Source: Watersipora subatra
Lineage: Eukaryota > Bryozoa > Gymnolaemata > Cheilostomatida > Watersiporidae
Assembly: GCF_963576615.1 (NCBI RefSeq)
Contig: NC_088716.1
Location: 56,305,415-56,369,414, forward strand
DNA: 64,000 nucleotides
Direction of reading: 5' to 3'
The notes under the pieces: generated by a model
Seen by the model: the letters and a program-made list of their open reading frames with translations, nothing else
The model's database searches: none
Told to the model about the DNA's origin: nothing
Made by a program: the position numbers and the translations under genes
Part shown: positions 24,601-36,600 of the stretch, piece by piece
Layout of the letters: every line of letters starts with the position of its first letter
Position numbering within the stretch: position 1 is the first letter of the stretch

Positions 24601-27600
24601 CAGCAAACTCCTTCACACAAATTTAGCAAAGTGAAATGGAATTGAATGCATTCGGATTTTACCGTTTCTATGAATTGGAGTAAGAGCAACTCCAAACCCG
24701 TTCAAAGCTCGAAAGTGCAATGCATGTTTCAGATATAATTCATATCAGAGGAATATGGTCTCGAATGCCTAGCGTAGACTTGCGGCAGGCAGCTTCCTAC
24801 ACTAATTGAGAGGAGTCAGCTGATTAGAGATTTCAGCCACGTACGGAGGCAGCTAATTCGTAAACACCGCTAGTAGATTGACAACGCTAGCAGAGTTACT
24901 ACCAGTAAATTAACATTCCGCTAGCTGAAACAAACGCATACGCTCGCTGCCAACTGTTCAGATAAATCATCTATAAGCTTATGATAGTCAATTGCCGGCG
25001 CTGCCATGGTTTTACCTTTCCAGGTTGAGCACCTTTCCAGGTTGGTGGGCCAACAGAGAAACTGTTGCTACCAGATTGAGCCATCCAAAATTAGTTTGTG
25101 TAAATTAATAATAAAGCAGCCAATGAGGTAAGAAAGATTAGGAAGGGTGGGTGCTTAAGTATGTTAAAAACTTGCATAGAGGAACCAACAGCATATTGGA
25201 TTACTGAATTCTGTGTAAATGGATAAAGGTATCATCTTAAACAAATGAACTGCCAAGAACTATTTTGATACAAAATACATCACCAAAATAGTTGTCTAAA
25301 TTGCCACCAAACAAATCATATGTATCCACGTAAATATATTCCAACTATATGCAAAAATCATATTTTGAGACATTTTTTAAACCTACTTTCAGAGTATTTA
25401 GAAAAAACAAGGTAACAAACATTATTTCCTACACATGAAGCAAAAGCGATACATATATAACATTTTAATTTAAATGTTCATCTAAATCAAAATAATTAAA
25501 AAATTCTATTTTCAATGATAACTGGGGAAACTACAACTCTTCTACTATATGAAGTAAATTCTGTAGAGTGTTTGTCCGCTTAATTCTGATAGGCTGAACT
25601 GCACAGCCTTCAATTCACAAAACCCAGATACCAATAACATACCGATATTTACTTCTCAGACAAACATTTTCCATGCTTGGCATTCGCCTTACATAATATA
25701 AAGTTGTGAGCCAAAAGTTAACGCACTAACTACTAGCTGTAACTTCTGTTACTCACTCTAACCGTTACTAACTCTAACCGTTACTAACTGTAACCGTTAC
25801 TAACTGTAACCGTTACTAACTGTAACCGCTACTAACTGTAACCGCTACTAACTGTAACCGTTACTAACTGTAACCGTTACTAACTGTAATTGTTACTAAC
25901 TGTAACTGTTACTCACTGTAACTGTTACTCACTGTAACTGTTACTAACTGTAACTGTTACTCACTGTAACTGTTACTCACTGTAACTGTTACTAACTGTA
26001 ACTGTTACTCACTGTAACTGTTACTAAATGTAACTGTTACTCACTGTTACTGTTACTAACTGTAACTGTTACTCACTGTAACTGTTACTAAATGTAACTG
26101 TTACTCACTGTTACTGTTACTAACTGTAACTGTTACTAACTGTAACTGTTACTCACTGTTACTGTTACTCACGGTTACTGTTACTAACTGTAACTGTTAC
26201 TAACTGTAACAATTACAAAAGGCCCTACTAATTGATTGTTTAGTTCAGCGTTTAAACAACAATCATTATTTGACTTCACTCCATGGTAATAAGCAACCCA
26301 AATAAAGCCCATGGTAATAAGCAACCCAAATAAAGCCCATGGTAATAAGCAACCCAAATAAAGCCCATGGTAATAAGCAACCCAAATAAAGCCCATGGTA
26401 ATAAGCAACCCAAATAAAGCCCATGGTAATAAGCAACCCAAATAAAGCCCATGGTAATAAGCAACCCAAATAAAGCCCATGGTAATAAGCAACCCAAATA
26501 AAGCCCATGGTAATAAGCAACCCAAATAAAGCCCATGGTAATAAGCAACCCAAATAAAGCCCATGGTAATAAGCAACCCAAATAAAGCCCATGGTAATAA
26601 GCAACCCAAATAAAGCCCATGGTAATAAGCAACCCAAATAAAGCCCATGGTAATAAGCAACCCAAATAAAGCCCATGGTAATAAGCAACCCAAATAAAGC
26701 CCATGGTAATAAGCAACCCAAATAAAGCCCATGGTAATAAGCAACCCAAATAAAGCCCATGGTAATAAGCAACCCAAATAAAGCCCATGGTAATAAGCAA
26801 CCCAAATAAAGCCCATGGTAATAAGCAACCCAAATAAAGCCCATGGTAATAAGCAACCCAAATAAAGCCCATGGTAATAAGCAACCCAAATAAAGCCCAT
26901 GGTAATAAGCAACCCAAATAAAGCCCATGGTAATAAGCAACCCAAATAAAGCCCATGATAATAAGCAACCCAAATAAAGCCCATGGTAATAAGCAACCCA
27001 AATAAAGCCCATGGTAATAAGCAACCCAAATAAAGCCCATGGTAATAAGCAACCCAAATAAAGCCCATGGTAATAAGCAACCCAAATAAAGCCCATGGTA
27101 ATAAGCAACCCAAATAAAGCCCATGGTAATAAGCAACCCAAATAAAGCCCATGGTAATAAGCAACCCAAATAAAGCCCATTGTAATAAGCAACCCAAATA
27201 AAGCCCATGGTAATAAGCAACCCAAATAAAGCCCATGGTAATAAGCAACCCAAATAAAGCCCATTGTAATAAGCAACCCAAATAAAGCCCATGGTAATAA
27301 GCAACCCAAATAAAGCCCATGGTAATAAGCAACCCAAATAAAGCCCATGGTAATAAGCAACCCAAATAAAGCCCATGGTAATAAGCAACCCAAATAAAGC
27401 CCATGGTAATAAGCAACCCAAATAAAGCCCATGGTAATAAGCAACCCAAATAAAGCCCCAAGAAAACACACACTTAAAATAATTTTAAAGACTATTAAAA
27501 GAGAAAATTTAAATGAATATCTTGAAGACTTGTGTTTTAAAAATGTCAAAAACTACATAATTTTCTATTTTACGCGATAAATTACATTTCATGAACCTTT

Positions 27601-30600
27601 GGAATGATGAGGCAGAAGAAATTCATTGCGTTTCAACGAGCCACTGTCAACATATTGTCAGCAAGGCGTGTAATGTATTCAAAAGTGACTGCCATTCTAT
27701 GGAATTTTCTATTTACTCAAAAATGGAGTTGTCTGCACCGCTGCAGAGTACCTGCCTGCTTAAATGTGTGTGTGGTCTGTGAAGACGCTGTCGCTAAACA
27801 ATACAGCAAATCAACTAAAGCCTGCACCTTATAGGTGATATAGCCTTAGCTTTCGCAATCAAATTATTATAGCAAATTATTCCGAAAATAACTTTTCCTA
27901 AATGAAATCATTTTAAATAATCTATTTACTCAGGATGGGTAATGCAGACTGAAAGCTCCATTTCAATTACTTTTATTTACGTGTAACCTAGTCAATACTA
28001 CCTTTGATATAAACTACTCAGGTCATTCATGCATTTAAAACTATAAGCCTACCTGCTCGTGCTTGTGCTGCGTCACATCCCTGCCATTTATGTAGAGCAC
28101 CTGATCACCTTCATTTAACCTTGGTATGCAGGTGTCGGAAGGCATCCCTGGTGCCACTCGACTTACTATTATCGGCATCCCCTGGTCCACACCTCCCTTC
28201 ACGTTGAACCCAAACCTATAACAACCATGGCAGGTGCTTTCTCAGACCTCACAGAGAATACGACAGAAATGACACCTGCATCTTTTGCTCTAAAGTACAT
28301 ATACTTTTGTCAAGTGGCTGCCCTAAGAAAACTAGGATTATTTTCTGGTTGCCATGGTAATGCGGTCAGAAAATCTCTAGATAATCGGTGATCTCATGAC
28401 AATCAGGTGTCCTACGTAAGTAGAAGATATATTTGGTAGTCAGTTTGCGAGTTCAAAGTTTCTTACCAATGTGAGCCAAACTTGCCTGCGATACCGATAG
28501 ACAAACCCGACAAAATCTACCTGCAGTCAACTCAGCAACTTACCTTCCTTGCTCGTCTGGCTGCATGTGGATGGTGACTAACGAGTGGTTGTCAAGGAAA
28601 CCATTGTCGTTTGGCAGGTCTGTGTATTCATATTTGGATCCTTGCGATGGAAGGATTGCAGGTGCTTTATAGCCGTTGCTAGAGCGAGACAATCATATGA
28701 TGTATGACAAGAGTGAAAGGAGGTGGGCATCGGGTGAACCAATGGGTAAACCACAGGCTAAAACTCAAATGTAACATTTCAAGAAAGGCAACCTCAGCCA
28801 CCTAAAGGCTGGTTCACACTTTATTCCACAACATATGCCAAAGGTGTCCTTTCACCATTTATCGTCGACTATGTGCATCGTAAACCGATGGCATCGACGA
28901 AGCAATGGAAAGTTTGCAGTTGTCAAAACTTTCCGGATATTTCGCCGAGCACCAACGAAAGCTTTTACAAAGCGCACTGTTTCGGCGATGACAATTTGCT
29001 GTCGCGGATAGCGTGATCTGTTAATTTCTGTTTATGATAGTTGTTGCGGGACTAGTAGTTAATTCGAGCACCCGGCAACAAAGAGCTTCCTTCGAGAAAA
29101 ATTGAACAGAAAAATGAGAACACTACATAGCGGAGTACAGATGCTCCCCTATCTACGAACGAGATGCGTTCCGAATAGTCATTCGTTAAGCGAATTTTTT
29201 CGTATGTTGTATTGGACTATAACTTTTGCAGTGCGCATGGACTGAAAGGTTATCATTATTTTCGCGAAGTTTTTCAAATAGCAAAGCGTAAAAGTATTGC
29301 TCAGCTAAAACATTGTTTAGAAACTAATATTGACTAGTTCAGCAATGCAGAAAAAGAGTTGTGGTCAGCAGACAATGTGAAAGGTAGTGAACAGCTAGAA
29401 GATGATACAATTATTTCATACGAAAGAAACAATTCGAATACAACCTGACGAGCAAACGATGCAAATATTTTAGTTTCAAAAATGTTGATTTTGTTTCTGC
29501 ATGTGTTATAATTATGGGTTGCTAATGTCACTTGTTCTTGAATATATATATTTGTATCATTTGATAAATTATGTATGTATTTGATAGATTATGTATAAAT
29601 TATTACTAGCTTACTAGCATTACTAGGTATATAGCTTATAATCTTGCAGGTTTATAGCAAATTATTTGATAGGATCATTGCGGTTACATAGACTTGGGCT
29701 TACAATGGATCGACACTCATAACTCCTCTTCTATTGCGCATAAAAAAGCCAGTTTTGGCTGCAAACTGTAGCAAGCATATTAGTGAGTGCAATGAGCTTT
29801 AATGCAATATTGTGAAATATAGTTATAAAGAGTTATAGGGTTGCTTCTGTACGCACAACATCCGTATCTACCGTTGTTCTTGCTATCCGTATCTACTGTT
29901 GCTTTATCCAATGTCGCACCATGATTATGGTGATGGCAATTCAACTGCACATCTAGTCGCCGGTTTTTTCAAATAGAACTACCCTCTCATCAACCATCTC
30001 TCGGTTCAGTTATTGATTTTATAAACTTTAATAAGTCGGTTCGAGTTTCTTGGGTAGCAGACTATTCAGCAAACGGTCGTAGACCTTCAGCTTAGCTAGT
30101 TTGAAAGCCACACAACAATGAAGTAGCAGATTTTCAGTTTACTACCCGGTCTGCTGCTAGAGGGCGGACGCGGGTCAATAGAAACTGATGCATATGAAAT
30201 CTATAGACTAGTAATTAGTCTTTTGAAAAAGCTTCTAAGAATATAATTTCAATTGCTACTAATTGAAATCTCACAAGGGCGACAACTTCTTGGTTGCTAT
30301 GCAGCATTCGTAAATTATTCTTGATAATCAATGCTACACACATCCTCAAGTCTATGTATTCCATTGGTTTAAGTTGTCTTGATTGAGTTACCGCGTTAAG
30401 AAGTGTTAGCTTGTGTTAATGTGTTCACAGATGTTATTACTTATTAGCATATATATATTAATGTTTTAGCATATGTAAATATATGTTAACACGGATAAAT
30501 TTGTGAGCATGTATTAATGTGTTAGCGTGTATTGAGGTGTTAGGATGTGTTAATATATGTGAGCATAAATTAATGTGCGTTAGTGTGTATTGATACTTGT

Positions 30601-33600
30601 TCCGCAATACTATTAGATTACCTACTCTTAAAACATGTTTGTTCAACTCACTTAATATTTCTTGATTTTTGTCGTTTTTATTGTTTCTATTCTGGCATGT
30701 AATGAAAAGCATCATTTCGTTGATGCTTATCATTGTCAACAAAAAGTTACACAATATGTGTTAGCATGTGCTAATATGTGCTACCAGATATTAATGTATG
30801 TTAGCATGTGTTGGTACCTGTTAGCATGTATTAATGTGTTAGCATGTGTTAATATCTAATAGCAAGTATGGATGTGTTAGTATGTGTTAATACTTATTAC
30901 CGTGTATTAATGTATTAGCATGTGTTAATACTTGTTAGCATGTATTGGTGTGTTAGCTTGTGTTAATGCGTTACCATTTGCTAATGTGTTTTAATATGTT
31001 AATATGTCAAAGAATGTTGATATTCTAGTAATTGCTTGGCTTTATCCAGAGATGATTCATTATCCCCCTTTAGCTAGTAGAGTAACTTTCCCTTATCTCT
31101 TTAATGATATCCTTATATTTATAGATTAGACAGCCTTCCGCAACTCTCAGCACGAACATTGTTACTTTTTTACTGTTCTCCTGCCTAGTGTAAGTAACTA
31201 TGATAAATGATCGCTATGCAGCAGGCTTAATGGCAAGATACGTACTGCTATAACCTTTATCTGCCTACGAGATTTTATTAGCAGACGATTTGTGATTGCA
31301 ACATCGTCTGAAGGTAAGCAGGTCTTGAGATATTGTGAGCTCGTTTGCTCAGCAAGATACAGACAATGAGCTCCAAAATCATCCATTTCACGTCGCTGAG
31401 TATGGATTTATGCGATATATACAACCACCAGGGCTCTGTCTGAGATCCAAATATTGGCATAGCGTGGCAAACAAAACTATACAATACTTCTGCAGTGTGA
31501 TGCGCTGTGAAACTATCAATGCCATTGTGTAGCAATGCAAAACTGTGCTATGCTACGGCTAGCTAGGGCCCCCAAAAACATTGAGTAGTTCCCGACTGAC
31601 CTGCTGATTACTGGAGCAGCGTTTCCTCCATTCATCATGACAGCCGCAGAGACCCTTGGCAGGGAAGAGCTTTGGTGTTCAGCAACAGCCTGACCTCTGC
31701 CTAACGCATCCATGGAGTTGTGGGAGCGGGGCATCGGCGCACCATCCAGTTTTGTGGAATGTGTACGCGACAGACTAGAGTTATTATGATTGCGAAGAAG
31801 GCTGGTGACAGGCTCAGCTCTTGGAGTGTATGAGCGAGGAGTGTACGAGGGAGTGTCCATGTTCGGATGGGCAGACCTGGGAAGGCTGTTCGCAGTGCTG
31901 TTAGCAGTGACGGCAGAGGAAGGGGTCGCTGTTAAGTCTCTGTTGCTCACATGATTCGTAAGTCCGCCTTGCATCTGATCGCGAGAGGCCATACTGTCCC
32001 GTTTAACGGAGAAACTTCCTCGCTGACTGCCGCTGTTGTTGAGAAATCCGCCATCATCATCAGGCCGGACAGCTTGCTGCTGCACATGAAAGGTGTTGCT
32101 CCAAGGACTGCCTCGGTCACTGGTGAAGGAAGTCCTAGACCTGAGGAAGAGAGGAAGCATATGTAAGCGGTTGGTAAAATCAGTAAATCCAGCTTTACCA
32201 CATGAGCCGCTACCTCATACGCGTGTCCTATGAAAACCTATTCTATGTTAGCTGCCGGTATCATCTTTTAGCTATGCAACAAACCAACTACATTTAGTTT
32301 ATTATTACTAGTTTTTAGTAGTTCTTCAATGCCGTTTTATTAGGCAACACTCAAAGTTTAACTAACAAAACAAGACCATTCCGTTTTCATAGTTATCGCA
32401 AATAATAACAATTAGACGTTCGCTCACTCGTGAAAAATATGAAACCTACCGAGACGGTTGACGATAACGTACTATCCTAGTGCGTGGTTGACAGCACCTT
32501 GCCAATACTAAACCATTCATACCCAAGCCAGATGCCGGTGGCTGGAGCAAGTTTGAACTGTAGTAATAAGGCTGGTCTGTAACTGCAGCCATCTTGTATT
32601 CCATGAGAACTCGTAATGCTGCTTCTTCACCAACTAGCAGTTCGATGCCGAATGCCGTGAGTTAAATTACCAGTCGGAGTAATAAATAACGACTTATCCA
32701 ATACGCAATCCTCTGGGAGCTATAAATTAATTAGATGCTAAATGCCCGTCAGTCGAGAATAGCTCGCGGATAAAGCTATGCGCTGTAGATGGCAACGTCT
32801 ATCACGGCGCGTTATAAATATCAATTTCCTGTCTTATATTAAACAGTTTTTTCTATTTCACGCGAGCGATTTGACAATGAAAATCAATCAGTGAGTGACC
32901 TCACCAGTACCGTCTAACACTTGCTCACGCGTGTAGCGACGTAACAGTGAGGAAACCTGCAGTTTCTTTTACAAGACCTATCAACACAACAATTTGAAAT
33001 GCGTTTCTCTACTTTTGCAATTCTGAGAGGCATTTGCTGTTGAGAAAAGAAATATCATGATCAGTAAAAATACTCAGATTGTACAAAATATACAAAACTG
33101 CAGCGAGCACTTGTGATAACTGAAATCTAGCCACTACACTACAAGGTATTCTGCTACCTTATTACATGTTTTTAATTTATTCCTTTTGCATTGTTTTTCT
33201 AATTATTTTAAATGTTAAAAAATAATTCTGCACAAACTGTTGAATAAATGATGATATAAGAATTTAACAATCATATCGTTAAGTCTGAAATAGCATGGGA
33301 ACATCAACACTTAGTTTTCCTAATGTTTTGATTGGTCATTATAAAAATATTAAGGCAAGACAATCCCATGAGTACAAAAGGACAGAACACTTATTGAACA
33401 TCATATAAACAACAGTTACCACACCAAAAACTCATCTTCATATGTAATACACGGGCAGACGGTAACTTCGTGATTTTAGCGTTACACAAAAAAAAATGTT
33501 GAAATGATGACTTGAGAGAGTCAAACGCAGAACTGAATTTACTTTAATTGTAAAGAAATTGGGTAGTCATAGAAATAAACACCAAAAATATGTGAAAACT

Positions 33601-36600
33601 ATTCTTTTTTACAACACACGATTCTTGGACAATACATTGTACAAGAAACATTTTTGTATATAAAAGACATCTTTAGGTTGAGAGAAAATATTTCTAGGCA
33701 ATAAAACCTAACCTATCTTATATTTATTCTAACTTGTCGTTGTGGACCCAAAACATTCATTTTAAATATTTTTTAAAGTGAATTATAAACACAAACATAA
33801 CTTTAAACATTTTAATATAAAAAGCCTTAGCTCCTCTCCTTTTTAGTCATAAGTTTATCAACTTTCTATCACTAAATCACCAAGTTTCTACAGAGAAATC
33901 ACTACAGTTCATATGGGACTGTCATACTATTGTTACATGAACTGCTCTAGAGAGCACCAACTTGGAGCCTGCCACTGAAATTGCATATGAAAAATAAAGT
34001 TTGTTATGTGCCTGAACAGGCAATTGCGGAAGGACTCACTTCAGGTGGAAAAAACTGGTGTGCGCCTTCACTATTTACGCTAGAAGACAATTTTTTTCTC
34101 AATCATAGTTATAAGACCAGATTGCCAGGCATCGCATAAATAAAAATAAAAAAGTTACTCAGTTGTGATAGAAAGCAAATTATATGTAAAATAATATATA
34201 TAAAAAGTGTCGACACACAAATGACTTTCTCTTAATTTGAAAAATGTCGCGCGCTGTTTGAGATTTTCACAACTAGTGGCCAGACCATAGATATGTGAGT
34301 TAGTATGCAGTACCTTCAAGTGTTGCATGTAACAGCAGGTATCATTCAGATAGAATTATTAATCATAATTGAGGAGTTGTCAGCACCTACCATCAAAGAT
34401 TCTCAAAGGAGACAAACATGTCCAAGATTCAGAGTATCACTACTGCTGATAAATAAACTGAAAACTTTAGATAAAAAGGCTCATAACAAGGTCATCTTAT
34501 TAAAGGTAAACCTTTAATGTCTGGGATGTTACCTGTATTATAGCCCTCCACTATTTGTTGACCCCTGAGTCCAGAGGCATTGTTTAAAATAATATCATTA
34601 GAATGCGAAGCCGACTCCCCTTACCAAAGTCCTAAGATTTCTTACTGCTACCTAGCTCAAGGCTATTATGCTCTGTTGTGTTAGTAACAAACTATGCTTT
34701 GCCATTATCAGATGTTTAAACATTTTAAAAGCTAGCAAAACTTAGATCCAATCAATTGATATGGCCATGTAGCCACCTCTTTAATGGTATTGATAACAAT
34801 GAGAATAAAGGTTTATGGTATCATGCATTACATAGTGAATGCATTCCTTCTTTCCATCACTAACAGATTGTACTAATCACTTTTTTATCAGAATTCTAGA
34901 ATATTTATCATTCCTAAGCAGATAGCACCGCTTCATTGCTTTGCTATAGGCGAGTGATTCACTTTGTATATTACATTTTTGTCTTACAATATGATGATAC
35001 AGGCTTATTATCTATGGCTGGCTAGTACAGCATTACAAGCTTGTTAACTAGGGTTAGCTAGTAGTTCAACAGGGAAGCATGAAGCGCATGTAAGCAAACA
35101 ACCATGTGTATCAGCATTTGGAGAGCATGCTGTTAAACCCGAGATTGTCCCAGTTTGCTAAAGTTGATTCCATTCTTTCCATTTTTACTGATCCAAATGG
35201 ACTTACTAATGCAACATAAGGGCCACAACTATGTAATACAAAGTGAACAACTTCTGAAAAGAGAAAACAATTTCTGTTTTATTGACTGACCACTTCTAAA
35301 TACATGATGATGATGATGATGAGACTAAGCGATGCCAAAATTGTATGTCCAACTCCACACTTTATTGGCTCGTTTAAAGGAAGTTCGAAAGGAGTGAAGT
35401 TTATGAATTTTTCTAATATAAATTTTTTTACAACCAATAGCACAGATCAATGATAAACTCAAAATCATATTATTATAGATATCTAGTTAGTTAATAGTTT
35501 ACTCAAACAAAACCAGCAAAGTTTATTATTATAGTTATGTAAGGATTTTCAAATTTTGTTGAATTTTAAGTTTTAAATTTTAAAACGGTGAATCTTTGTT
35601 ATGTTTTTATTTAAACTATTTAACTCCCAAAAAACAGCAAAATCTCTCATTTCTAGATGCACTATAAATATGAAGAGCCGAACAGCCTCGTAAATAACAA
35701 GACAACAATATAAGAGCTATAAACCTTGAGCATAGCTGGTGAGTACGCCTGGAGTTGTTTCCTATTAGAACTAAATAATCTCGTAATTTTTACAATTTCT
35801 AAAAGACTGTTCTTTCAGCTGTGACTCTGAGCAAAAAAAGCGACCTACAGATGTTATCAAAGCTTCTTTCAAACAGGAAAAGCATAGACTAATGATATTG
35901 TATACAGAAGTACAGTCAAACATGGATAACTCGTACTTCACGGGACTGAGCGAAAGTGTTCGAATTATCAGAGCGTCCAAGTTATCAGAGCACTGTCACA
36001 AGTCCATGTATTCACTTATTTATTAGTAGATACATGTACATATACAACCTATAATATAAATCAAAAGCACAAATGGCTTGTTTCAAATTAAATGCTTCTA
36101 ATGTAAAGTTTAAAACGTTTTTATCAAAAAGTATAGAGATTTTTCTATCACTTGAGATTGGTTCGTTGTTTGCCAGGACGTTTTTCAGATTGACATTGGC
36201 AAAACTTGATCGTTGTTGAAATGCGCAAAAGAAAAGACATATTTTTCTTTTGAGCGTTTTACCCACGATAAATTTTGCCGATTTTTCTTGAAGTTTATGC
36301 AAAGATTACCTCAGTTTACCTCGCTTCTGAAGGGCGATCGCTAAGCGGATGTTTGGTATAAATCAAATTTTACCAAACCTTTAGAAAAGTCGTTGACAAA
36401 AATATTTTGCCGATGGTGGTAATAACGACGCTTATGAATTACGAAAAGTTGAGGTTTACCTCTATGGCTTGGAATAAAGTGATTTCCTAAAGCGATAACA
36501 ACCGTTTCGGTAGCCATTGGGCAAAAAACAGTTCGAGTTAACAGTGTTGAGTTCGAGTTATCTATAGCAATTTATCATTACGTGGGAACGGACCAAAGAA

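Larger units (their letters stand above)
17111..28052 (-). other. PTPN4: PTPN4 intron 4, 10.9 kb
   Basis: Phase-0 intron, donor GTAGGC, acceptor TTTTAG. Contents: a diverged duplication (17329-17702), a 52-bp duplication (20461-20554), a MITE (21203-21738), a possible SINE (23690-23850), an inverted-repeat element with a 58-bp duplication (24132-24708), a 16-bp array (25748-26210) and a 28-bp array (26281-27456). Stretches 17703-20460, 21739-23689 and 24709-25747 show nothing that I can name. Confidence 0.85.
28679..31600 (-). other. PTPN4: PTPN4 intron 2
   Basis: Phase-2 intron, donor GTCAGT, acceptor CTCTAG. It holds a TA-flanked MITE (29138-29849) and a degenerate TTAGCATGTGTTAAT array (30425-31005). 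The rest is AT-rich with nothing recognised. Confidence 0.85.

Noticed and set aside
26184-27549. Three overlapping minus-strand open frames of about 400 codons
   Set aside because: They exist only because the 28-bp repeat lacks stop codons on that strand. All give the same cyclic peptide, and two of the three tails differ only by short unique sequence. Kept as a finding, not called as genes.
31947-32201. Frames on both strands overlapping the PTPN4 linker exon
   Set aside because: Shadow frames. The 31601-32140 frame is fixed by splice phase on both sides.
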